Shown here piece after piece: positions 56,193-64,000 of a DNA stretch of 64,000 nt (positions are counted from its first letter, which is position 1; each line of letters begins with the position of its first letter). The translations under genes and the position numbers were made by a program. Source of the stretch: JBKQVT01 sp963804825 (GTDB lineage Bacteria > Planctomycetota > Planctomycetia > Pirellulales > Thermoguttaceae); the NCBI GenBank assembly GCA_963804825.1, contig CAWDRV010000003.1:682001-746000 (forward strand). Direction: 5' to 3'. A model generated the notes under the pieces. The model did no database searches and was not told the DNA's origin. It saw only the letters and a list, made by a program, of their open reading frames with translations.

Positions 56193-57857
56193 ATGCCCGT
56201 CCGCACCCGCTTCGCTCCAAGTCCGACCGGATACCTTCACATCGGCGGCGTCCGCACGGCGTTGTTTTGCTGGCTGTTCGCCCGGCGGCACGGCGGCCAG
56301 TTCATCTTGCGGATCGACGACACCGATCAGGAGCGGAACGTCGAGGAGGCGTTGGCGCCGATCCTGCACGGGCTGCGTTGGCTGGGGATCGATTGGGACG
56401 AAGGCCCGGAGGTCGGCGGGCCGCACGCCCCCTATTATCAATCGCAGCGGCAGGAGCGTTATCAAGCGGCGGTCGAGCGGCTGCTGGCCGCCGGCGCCGC
56501 GTATCACGATTATGCCACGCCCGAGGAGCTTCAGGCCGAGCGTCAGGCGGCGGAGGCGGCGAAGCGGCCGTTTCTCTACAGCCGCCGCTTCATGGCCGCG
56601 TCGCCGGCCGAGCGCGCCCGCTTCGAGGCCGAAGGCCGCCGGAGCGTCGTGCGATTGAAGATGCCACGCGAAGGCACGCTCGTGATCGACGACCTGGTCC
56701 GCGGCCGGGTGGAAGTCGCCTGGGCACACGAACAGGACCACGTCATTCAACGGGCCGACGGCACCTGCCTCTATCATTTGGCCAGCGTCGTGGACGATGA
56801 AGATTTTCAGATCACCCACGTGATCCGCGCTGAAGAGCATCTTTCGAACACGCCGCGCCAGGTCTTCATCATCCAGTCGCTCGGCTATCGGCTGCCGCGG
56901 TACGCCCATTTGCCGTTCGTGGCCGAGCCGGGCAGCAAGAACAAACTCAGCAAGCGCAAGCTCGACAAATATCTGAAGAACCGCGACTTCGCCCAGATGG
57001 TCGAGCACGGCCGGGCGGTCCTCCTGGCCCTCGGACTGGAGCCCACGCCCGAGGACCTCAACCCCGTCATGGTCGAGTTCTACGAGCGCGTCGGCTATCT
57101 GCCCGAGGCGATCGTCAACTACCTGGCCCTGCTGGGCTGGTCGTTGGACGATCGGAGCGAGCATTTCAGCCGGCAACAACTGATCGAAAATTTTTCCCTG
57201 GAGCGGGTGACCAAGGCGGCGGCCAGTTTCGATCCCAAGAAGCTCTGGGCCTTCGAGGACCGCCACTTCCAGGCCCTTCCCATCCAGCGGAAAGTCGAGT
57301 TGGTGTTGCCGTTTCTGCGGGCCGCCGGCCTCCTCAGTCTCCCCTCTCCCTCCGGGAGAGGGGCTGGGGGTGAGGGCGGGGCCGGGGGACTGTCCCGATT
57401 TTCGTCCGACGAAAATGGGACTGTCCCCTTTGGCCGTGCCGAAGCCGCGATCGAAACCAAGCTCTCCCGCATCCTGGCCGCCTCGGGCGACCGGATCAAG
57501 GTCTCCGGCGACATCCTGGCCTACGCCGATTTCTTCTTCCGCGCCGACGACCAGTTGGTGTACGACGAGACGGCCTTTGACAAACGCTTGCGGTCGCCCG
57601 GCACGGCGGAATTGTTAGCGCGTTTCAAGGACCGGCTGGCCGCGGCCGACACGTTCGAGCCGGCGGCGTTGGAAACGCTTTTGCACGATTTTCTCGCCGC
57701 CGAGGGCGTTCCGATCGGGCAGATCATTCATGCGTTGCGGGTGGCGGTCACCGGCAAGGCGGTCGGTCCCGGATTGTTCGATTGTCTGGCGATTCTCGGC
57801 AAGGCGTCGGTCTTGGCGCGGCTGGATCGGGCGCTCGCGCGGCTTCAGGCCGCATAG
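56193..57857 (+). CDS. gltX: Glutamate-tRNA ligase with in-frame palindromic insert
   Basis: Charges tRNA(Glu), and in many bacteria tRNA(Gln). 554 residues, one unbroken frame. Class I signatures: HIGG at residues 16-19 within FAPSPTGYLHIGG, and KLSKR at 251-255; ADGTCLYHLASVVDDEDFQI and GWSLDDRSEHFSRQQLIENF lie in the catalytic half. Residues about 383-412 (LPSPSGRGAGGEGG, then GLSRFSSDENGTVPF) are encoded by a family A half-element followed by a complete family B element. They fall in the link between the catalytic and anticodon-binding parts, before AAIETKLSRIL. Confidence 0.95.
   Translation: MPVRTRFAPSPTGYLHIGGVRTALFCWLFARRHGGQFILRIDDTDQERNVEEALAPILHGLRWLGIDWDEGPEVGGPHAPYYQSQRQERYQAAVERLLAAGAAYHDYATPEELQAERQAAEAAKRPFLYSRRFMAASPAERARFEAEGRRSVVRLKMPREGTLVIDDLVRGRVEVAWAHEQDHVIQRADGTCLYHLASVVDDEDFQITHVIRAEEHLSNTPRQVFIIQSLGYRLPRYAHLPFVAEPGSKNKLSKRKLDKYLKNRDFAQMVEHGRAVLLALGLEPTPEDLNPVMVEFYERVGYLPEAIVNYLALLGWSLDDRSEHFSRQQLIENFSLERVTKAAASFDPKKLWAFEDRHFQALPIQRKVELVLPFLRAAGLLSLPSPSGRGAGGEGGAGGLSRFSSDENGTVPFGRAEAAIETKLSRILAASGDRIKVSGDILAYADFFFRADDQLVYDETAFDKRLRSPGTAELLARFKDRLAAADTFEPAALETLLHDFLAAEGVPIGQIIHALRVAVTGKAVGPGLFDCLAILGKASVLARLDRALARLQAA
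57340..57431. repeat. Palindromic repeats A (half) and B (full) in tandem, in frame inside gltX
   Basis: CCCCTCTCCCTCCGGGAGAG then GGGTGAGGGCG at 57346-57378, directly followed by the 47-bp family B element at 57385-57431, identical to the one inside dus. Combined length keeps the gltX frame. Confidence 0.9.
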
Positions 57858-57956
57858 CGTTACGGGCAGTCCGTGCGCATCGTTGGCTCATCGGGATGGA
57901 ACCAATAATCAGTGATGATGTCCCCCTTTCATCGCGCGAACCGGGCGAATTTGATA

Positions 57957-58199
57957 GCCCGAAGGGCTTGTGACACGACAGCCCAGGGTTGCCGCGCTAG
58001 CGGCTACCCTGGGATCCAGGCGCGCGAACCGCGACAAAAACCCCAACGGGGTTTCGGAGCGGCGGTTTTCTGGGTTGCACCCCGCGACGCGGCCGCTATG
58101 AAACCCCGTTGCGGTTTCCAACCATGCGTCGTCTTGCATTCCCAGGGTAGCCGCTTGCGCGGCAACCCTGGGCTATTCTCTGAAAGCCCTTCGGGCTAG
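57957..58199. repeat. Long family H palindrome
   Basis: Outer arms AGCCCGAAGGGCTTG and AAGCCCTTCGGGCTA; inner arms CCCAGGGTTGCCGCG at 57982 and CGCGGCAACCCTGGG ending at 58172. The middle holds AACCCCAACGGGGTTTCG and its inverse AAACCCCGTTGCGGTTT. It fills the space between gltX and the NiCoT gene. Confidence 0.75.
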
Positions 58200-58217
58200 C
58201 ACGGATTTGAACTGAAA

Positions 58218-59287
58218 TTAGTCCGGCCGCGTCGCGGGCTCCTCGAGCCGATCCAGGCCCGACATCCGATAGAAGACCATCGAGGCCAGCCAGCTTGCAA
58301 TCATCAGGCCGATAATGCCGTAGCCCACGGCCGTGGAGTTGTCGCTCAACTTGTGGACGGCGGACCACAGGCCCGTGTCCAGATGAAACTTCTCCGCGAT
58401 CATGCCCAGGGCCTCCAAACTGCCGATCAACAGGGCGATGAGGAACGAGACCAGCGTGATCGACATGTTGTAAAACAGCTTGCGGACCGGCTTGACGAAC
58501 GCCCAGCCGTAGGCGCCCAGCATGACGATGCCGTCGGTCGCGTCCACCAGGCACATGCCGGAGGTGAACAGCAGCGGAAACACCATGATCGACCAGAGCG
58601 GCGCCTGCTGGGCGGCCTGGGTGGCGGCGATCCCCAGCAACGCGATCTCCGTGGCCGTGTCGAATCCCAGCCCGAAGAGAAAGCCCACAAAATACATCTG
58701 CCAACTCTCGCCGACCAACCGGAACAAGGCTCGCGTCGCCCGGGCGACCGGCCCCGGCCCGTCCAACATGCCCTGCAAGGCGTCTTCCTGGCGGCCGCCG
58801 CCCTTTCGGGCCGCCTGAAAACGCTTGAAGACCTCCAGGAAAATGACGAAGTTCACCAGCGCAATGAGCAGCAGGAAAAAGACGGAAACCGACGTGCCGA
58901 TGATTCCGCCGAGTTGTTGGAATTGCGGGAAGTGGTTCTTCACATAGCCCGTGCCTTGCGCCACCGCCAGCGACAGGAGGATCACCACCGTGGAATGGCC
59001 GAGGGAGAAGAACAGGCCGACGCCGACGGGCCGCTTCTTCTGCTGCATCAGCTTTCGCGTGACGTTGTCGATCGCGGCGATGTGGTCGGCGTCCACCGCG
59101 TGCCGCAGGCCGAAACCGTAGGCAAGAAAGCAGAGGCTCAACGTCGTCGGGTAGGAATGAAACGCGGCCAGTGCCAGCGCCAGGCGGCGAGGTTCAGCCC
59201 CGTGAGGAAGAGATAGACCGCCAGGATGCGGCGGCGGAGTGCGTTGTCCTTGGCGTCGCGGAAGCTGGTGGCGATCTCTTGGAGCAT
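58218..59287 (-). CDS. NiCoT-family nickel/cobalt transporter, frame-broken
   Basis: High-affinity Ni2+/Co2+ permease. About 356 residues from the ATG at 59287. The NiCoT signature GLRHAVDADHIAAIDNVTRK is intact, as are FSLGHSTVVILLSLAVA, GFDTATEIALLG and LFTSGMCLVDATDGIVM, with eight membrane segments. One missing G near 59185 (after NLAAW) breaks the frame. Could feed nickel enzymes or cobalamin, but none is in view. The upstream region holds a perfect 29-bp inverted repeat. Confidence 0.88.
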
Positions 59288-59330
59288 GGGGTTGCTCGAT
59301 GGTCGGGCCGGGCTTTGCCTGCCGCATTGG

Positions 59331-59405
59331 GTGCCACTGCTGGCTTGTCCAGCAGTGCTGGAGTATCGCGGCCCGTAGCACTGCTGGACAAGCCAGCAGT
59401 GGCAC
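59331..59405. repeat. Perfect 29-bp inverted repeat (family I)
   Basis: GTGCCACTGCTGGCTTGTCC plus AGCAGTGCT at 59331-59359 and the exact reverse complement at 59377-59405, 17-base loop. The half AGCACTGCTGGACAAGCC also occurs within the antiporter gene near 30655. It lies 44 bases before the NiCoT start. Confidence 0.85.
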
Positions 59406-59494
59406 CCGGCGTAGTACGAACACGCACATTGTAACACCCGCCGCCGGGGCGTCAAGGGCCCTTGAGACGGCGGTGGCCGTGGACGTTTCGCCGG

Positions 59495-59758
59495 TCACGG
59501 CTGCTTTTCCAGCAATTCTTTGAGCACGTTGGCCACCAGGGCGGGGTTGTCGCTGGCGACGAGGTGTTGGACCCGCTCCTTGGGCAGCTTGAGCTTTTCC
59601 AGGGTGGTGGCGACCCGCTTCCAGAGCCTCGCCCGGGCCTGGCCCTCGGCCAGATACAGATCGGTCACCAGGCCGCCCAGCCGTTGCATGAGAATGGCGC
59701 CCTGGTTCTCATAGTAGTTGCGAATCACCCGCTGTTGATAGGAAGATCGTTTGGCCAT
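59495..59758 (-). CDS. Small conserved protein of unknown function
   Basis: 87 residues, helical: SSYQQRVIRNYYENQGAILM, QRLGGLVTDLYLAEG, LEKLKLPKERVQHLVASDNP and a final VLKELLEKQP. Starts MAKRSSYQQRV. I believe similar short proteins are widespread in planctomycetes and some other bacteria, without known function. Divergent from the PII gene and separated by 164 bases. Confidence 0.65.
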   Translation of the reverse strand: MAKRSSYQQRVIRNYYENQGAILMQRLGGLVTDLYLAEGQARARLWKRVATTLEKLKLPKERVQHLVASDNPALVANVLKELLEKQP

Positions 59759-59922
59759 CGGACCCGCGTCGGGTTGGAAGGAGGGACGGAACGGTTTCCG
59801 TCATTATGGGCGTTTTCGCCGCCGCGGCCAAGAGGCTTCCCGAGGGGAGGATTCGCGCCGGGCCGCCGATGCGATAGACTGGGAGCTGCCCCGATCGGAA
59901 ATTCCCCTTTCGGAAACTCGGC

Positions 59923-60243
59923 GTGAAACAAGTTGTTGCCGTCATCAAGCCGTACTTGGTCGAGAAGGTGCTCGGCGCCCTGAAGCACGCGCCGCTGGAG
60001 GCTTGCGGCGTCCGCGAGGTGAAGGGCTACGGCCGGCAGAAGAGCTATCTCGACGAATACGGCGGCAGCGAATATTCGCTGGCCTTTCTGCCCAAGGTCG
60101 AGATCACGCTCTGGGTCGACGACCTGCGGGTCGAGGAGGTCGTGCGGACGATCGTCGAGATCGCGCGGACCGGTCGGATGGGCGACGGCAAGATCTTCGT
60201 CCTGCCGGTCCTGCCCGGCGGGGCCTGGGAAACGGATTTCTGA
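59923..60243 (+). CDS. glnB: PII-family nitrogen regulatory protein
   Basis: 106 residues. Core motifs: KQVVAVIKPYLVEKVLGAL, VREVKGYGRQKSYLDEYGGS, FLPKVEITLWVDD and GRMGDGKIFVLPV. The T-loop tyrosines are kept (Tyr 46 and Tyr 51, the uridylylation site in GlnB), but the end lacks the usual IRTGE region that helps bind ATP. PII proteins sense 2-oxoglutarate and ATP/ADP and control nitrogen enzymes, including GlnE. The gene is convergent with glnE, separated by a short repeat arm. Confidence 0.9.
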   Translation: MKQVVAVIKPYLVEKVLGALKHAPLEACGVREVKGYGRQKSYLDEYGGSEYSLAFLPKVEITLWVDDLRVEEVVRTIVEIARTGRMGDGKIFVLPVLPGGAWETDF

Positions 60244-60298
60244 AGGGGGAAGGCAGCGAGCCGGCGGCGTGAGCCGCCGGATAAGGCGGAAGGGGGGA
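60244..60298. repeat. Repeat arm (GGAAGG and GCCGGCGGCGTGAGCCGCC)
   Basis: GAGCCGGCGGCGTGAGCCGC plus CGG near 60256 and a closing AAGGCGGAAGGGGG. Same composition as the uvrA insertion (2578-2775) and the repeat at 20079. Fills the space between convergent glnB and glnE. Confidence 0.6.
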
Positions 60299-60316
60299 AA
60301 ATGCGATTCACGGGGC

Positions 60317-63300
60317 CTATCCCCGCGCCGCCGCCTCCTCCAACATGCACTCGAATCGACGCCGGATCTCGCGCGTCACGCTCTCGTAATCCGCCAACAA
60401 GGCGTCGCTTCCCGGATAGTGCATCAGGTGGGCCAGCTTGTTCAACTCCGTCGCGTCCCGTGGCAACGTGTCGCGGGCGGTCGAGTTCAGCAGCCGCAGA
60501 CGCCCCTCGATCATCCGCAAGAAGCGGTACTGCAAGTCGAAGAACCGATAGTCGTCGCCGCCCAGCAGTCCGGCGGCGTGCAACTCGGCCAGGGCCGCCA
60601 GCGTGTTGGGAGTGCGCAGGCGGGGATGTTTCCGCGCGTGCTGGAGTTGGAGCATCTGCACGAGGAATTCGATATCGACGATGCCGCCCGGCCCGCGCTT
60701 CAGGTCGCCGGCCGCGGCCGTTTCTTCCAGCCGCGAGCCGCATGTGGCGGATTTCATCGGCGTCCTTGCGTCGCCAGCGATGGCCGAAGGCCGCGCGGTG
60801 GACGGCGGCCGTCGCGGCGCGGACCGCCCGGATCGAGCCGCACACCGGCCGCGCCTTGCACAACGCCTGCCGCTCCCAAAGCTGCCCGGACCCTTCCGCG
60901 AAATAGCGGGCGAACTCCTGCCGCGACACGGCCAGCGAGCCGCTCTTGCCCGTTGGGCGCAGCCGGGCGTCCACCTCGTAGAGCCGGCCGTACGCGCCCA
61001 GGTGGCTGGTGGTCTTGATGATCCGCTGGCCCAGTTCGCTGAAGAAATGCTGGTTGGAGGTGCCCTGGCCGCCGCCTTGGTCGTAGTCGAAGGCGGTTTG
61101 TCCGTCGGCCTCGTAGAGGAAGACGAGGTCGAGGTCGCTGTGGTAGTTCATTTCGCGGCCGCCGAACTTTCCCATGGCGAGGACGACCATTTCGCAGGGT
61201 TCGCCGCCGCGCGGACCGGCGCCGATCTGCGGCCGGCCGAATTTCCGCGCCAGCCGCTGGAATTCGCCCGCCGCGATCTGCGCCAGGCAGGTCTCGGCGA
61301 TGTCCGAAAGCGCTCCGGTCGTCGCCTGCACGTCCTCCTTGCCCAGCAAGTCGCGGACCCCCACGCGAAGCTGCTGGTCGTTCTTGAAGCTGTGCAGGAT
61401 GGGGTCGATCGTCTCGGCCCCGCGGCAGAGTTCGGCCAGCATGTCGCGCAGCGACCGCGCGCGTCGGCAGCTTGTCCAGCACGAGGCTGTCCATCAGGCT
61501 GTCGATCATGCCGGGGTTGCTCGTGAGGATTCCCGACAGGTAGGGGCTGTAGGCGCAGAGTTCGACGTAGAGCCGCAGGCTGGGCGGATTGAAGCTGAAC
61601 AGTTCCCAGAGCACGCCCTTGCCGCCCAGCGAGTCGCTCACCTTGTCGAGGTTCACCAGCGCCGAGTCGGGATCGGCCGCGGCGGCGATGGCCTCGATCA
61701 ACTGCGGGGCGATGGCGGCCAGGAAATGCCGGCACCGCCGCGCGGAAAGAAAGCGGATCTTCTCGTCGCCCAGCGCCATCAGGTTCCGATACGCCTGCTT
61801 CACGTCGCGGAACGGATACTTGCCCAGCACCTCGACGATCCGCTCGCGGCGGCGGATCGGGATCGAGCACGAGGTCCGACTCGGCCTCGGTCTCGGCGTC
61901 GTCGCTGAAGGCGTCGTGCAGCAGGTGGTCGAGCACCTTGCGGTTCAGTTCCGTCTTGCCGCGATAGTCGTTCAAGAAGGCCACAAGCGCCGGCCGCTGG
62001 GCCGACTCCGCATAGCCCATCCGACGGGCCAGCTTCCGCAGCTCCTCGTCGTCCTTGGGCAACAGGTGGGTCTGCAAGTCGAACATGATCTGCAACAGGT
62101 GCTCGATGCGGCGGAGGAACGTGTAGTTCTCCTCCAAAAGCGCCCGCTCCTGGTCGGTCAGGCAGCCGACGTGCTCCAACTGGGCCATGGCCTCCAGCGT
62201 ATTGGTGGTGCGCAGCTCGGGCAGGTCGCCGCCGTTGAGCAGTTGCAGGAACTGGATGACGAATTCCACGTCGCGGATGCCGCCCCGTCCGGTCTTCACG
62301 TTGCGGTCGTCGCCGCCGCCGTCGCGGTTCTGCTGCTCGATCCGCCGCTTCAGGGCCTTGATGCCGCTGATGTCGGCCCGGCTGAGGTAGCGGCCGTAGA
62401 TCCAGGGCGTCATCCGGGCGAGGAACTCGCCGCCCAGGGCGAGGTCGCCGGCGACCGGCGACGCCTTGATGAAGGCCTGCCGTTCCCAGGTCCGTCCGCG
62501 CATGTCGTAATAGTTCAACGCCGCCGCCATGCCGGCGACCATCGGGCCGCGCTGCCCCTCCGGACGCAGCCGCATGTCCACCCGGTAGGCGACGCCCAGC
62601 TCCGTCGCCTCGGTCAGCAAGCGGACCAGCTCGCGGGCGAGCTGTTCGAAGAACTCGCTGTTGGTGACCGGCCGCCGTGCCGTCGGTCTCGCCGTCGAGG
62701 TCGTAGAGGAAGATCAGGTCGATGTCGCTGGAGTAGTTCAACTCGCGGCCGCCGAGCTTGCCCATGCCCAGGACGACGAACCGCGCCGGCTGGCCGTCGG
62801 GCCCGCGGGGAGTGCCGCGCTGGAGACGCAGCTTCCGCCAGGCGGCCCGCAACGCCGCCTCCAGGATCGCGTCGGCCAGGTAGGAAATCTGCGCCGTGAC
62901 CGTTTTGAGGCTCTGCTCGCGGATGATGTCGCCGTAGGCGATCCGCAACGTCTCCCGCCGCTTGAATCGCCGCAGCGCCGTCAGCACCACGTGGTCGTGG
63001 TCCAGGGCCTCGACCTCGGACAGCGAGGTCCTCGACGAGCATCGGACGGGCCACCGGCGCCCCTTCGGTCAGCCGCAAAAGGTCGAAACCCTCCGGGTCG
63101 CCGGCCAACAAATCGCTGAAGTGCTGGCTGGTCGAAAATATCTGCACCAGCGTCGCCAACGCCGCCGGATCGCGCTCGAACAGCGTGCCGATCGCCAACG
63201 GGTTGCGCGCCGACGTCACGAAACGATCGAGATTGTTCAACGCCATGTCCGCGTCGGCTGAGCGGACCAGCAACGGGCCCAGTTGATCGCAGACGACCGC

Positions 63301-63444
63301 CAGCAGGTCCAACGGCAAGCCGGTCGAGGCCATGCCGAGCAGGTGGGCATGGGCCTGTTTCGGGTCCGCCACGCCCCAGGCCCGCAGCCACGCACAGGCG
63401 GCGTCGGGGTCGTCGAGGTATTGGCGGAGCGTGGCGATGTCCAT
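60317..63444 (-). CDS. glnE: Bifunctional glutamine synthetase adenylyltransferase/deadenylase (GlnE), frame-broken
   Basis: Adenylylates and de-adenylylates glutamine synthetase. About 1040 residues from the ATG at 63444. Two nucleotidyltransferase halves: GMGKLGGRELNYSSDIDLIF and VDMRLRPEGQRGPMV (deadenylase half), and AMGKFGGREMNYHSDLDLVF with VDARLRPTGKSGSLAVSR (adenylylase half). PII-UTase-like helical parts (DVEFVIQFLQL, DIEFLVQMLQLQ) follow each. Five single extra bases near 63025, 62670, 61845, 61455 and 60745. All motifs are intact, so these are very likely sequencing errors. Confidence 0.94.
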
Positions 63445-63819
63445 GACGAGGAAGGGATTACAGTAGTTCCAAGTTCGGCCGAATGTGAGGCAATGAACGC
63501 AACTTGTTGTTTGGAAACCTCTTGCAACCCGCGTGGCGTCTGATATCGGAGGCACCTCGGATCAAAACGTTTGTCATTTGCCAGCGGGGACAAGTGGGGT
63601 GATGGCAAAGTGGGTAAAACACCGAGAAAATGGGCTGCAATGGCTTGTCGGAGGGTTTACAAGAAAATCATGATGCCGTTGCCGCGAGCCACGTCCCGAG
63701 TCGGCGGTCATCTCCGAACTGCCGGTCGTGCCATAACTCCTGTTGTAAACGCACATTAGGTGTACTCCTCTGAAAAGGCCGAACTTGGAACTACTGGATT
63801 AGGGATTGGGGATTAGTAC

Positions 63820-63855
63820 GTCATAAACCCACGGCCTATGGCCGTGCGACCCTGG
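63820..63855. repeat. Left-end hairpin candidate of an IS200/IS605-type element
   Basis: CCCACGGCCTATGGCCGTGC: stem CACGGCC / GGCCGTG with a short TAT loop, about 90 bases upstream of the transposase start. IS200-type elements have subterminal hairpins instead of inverted repeats. Confidence 0.55.
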
Positions 63856-63936
63856 GGGCTAAGCCGTTCCGGCGTGCCCCGAAATAGCATACGCTCTAAC
63901 TCCGGGGAAAGCCCTGTTGGGCAGGAGAAAGAGCGT

Positions 63937-64000
63937 ATGAAGGATTTTGACAGTCTGGCACATGTGCGATGGGAGTGCAAGTATCATGTGATCTTCATTC
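63937..64000 (+). CDS. tnpA: IS200/IS605-family transposase TnpA, 3'-partial
   Basis: The first 21 residues read MKDFDSLAHVRWECKYHVIF, typical of the Y1 transposase N-terminus (the H...W-C-K-Y-H-V pattern). An AGGAGAAAG lies just upstream of the ATG at 63937. The gene continues past the window. The HUH motif and catalytic Tyr are not in view, so it is an identification from the start alone. Confidence 0.8.
   Translation, partial: MKDFDSLAHVRWECKYHVIFI

Overview
The window is high-GC bacterial DNA, best explained as a member of the Planctomycetota (Pirellulales-like). Supporting marks are two DUF1598 proteins, a DUF1559 prepilin-like protein, a PEP-CTERM protein, a Hanks-type kinase with an extracellular sensor, an FHA/sigma-54 activator, lipid A genes (lpxD, lpxI), a DNA topoisomerase VI pair, and many GTG/TTG starts. 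Lineage is inferred from protein families; no rRNA or tRNA gene was seen.

Layout. 1-3847 a frame-broken uvrA with a long C-terminal extension; 3883-4846 an IS5-type element; 4.9-6.5 kb small proteins; 6.6-8.2 kb rpoD; 8.8-11.1 kb a zinc-ribbon membrane protein, a quinone oxidoreductase-like enzyme and a hicAB module; 11.2-14.9 kb a top6B-DUF4160-DUF2442-top6A operon; 15.3-16.8 kb an IS4-type element; 16.9-20 kb a sensor kinase and two exported proteins; 20.2-24.5 kb purE, ald, lpxD and lpxI; 24.6-29.1 kb a lipoprotein and a XamI-type restriction-modification pair packed against RNase D; 29.2-39.7 kb an NhaD-type antiporter, an ECF sigma/anti-sigma/TolC-like operon, and a TolC-like/dus/GH36-like operon; 40-44.5 kb a SufR-like regulator, a lone nuoB and tandem DUF1598 genes; 44.8-54.4 kb a sigma-54 activator, thioredoxin, Gfo/Idh oxidoreductase, a Tyr/Pro-rich protein, a PEP-CTERM formylglycine-enzyme-fold protein, an MFS transporter and a prepilin-like pair; 54.9-63.4 kb a membrane protein, gltX, a NiCoT transporter, a PII protein and glnE; the right edge enters an IS200/IS605-type transposase.

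Two window-wide signals matter most. First, at least eight families of short palindromic repeats are scattered between genes. Several copies sit inside conserved genes: in frame in gltX, dus, the third repeat site of uvrA and an antiporter, and at the 3' ends of lpxD, uvrA and a lipoyl-like gene, where they supply the C-terminus. This resembles the protein-coding palindromic elements of Rickettsia and is the best candidate for an undescribed system here. Second, about 35 single-base frame breaks occur, mostly extra bases, including in essential genes (rpoD twice, glnE five times, uvrA about ten times). Uncorrected sequencing indels are the likeliest cause, so broken genes are annotated as whole genes.
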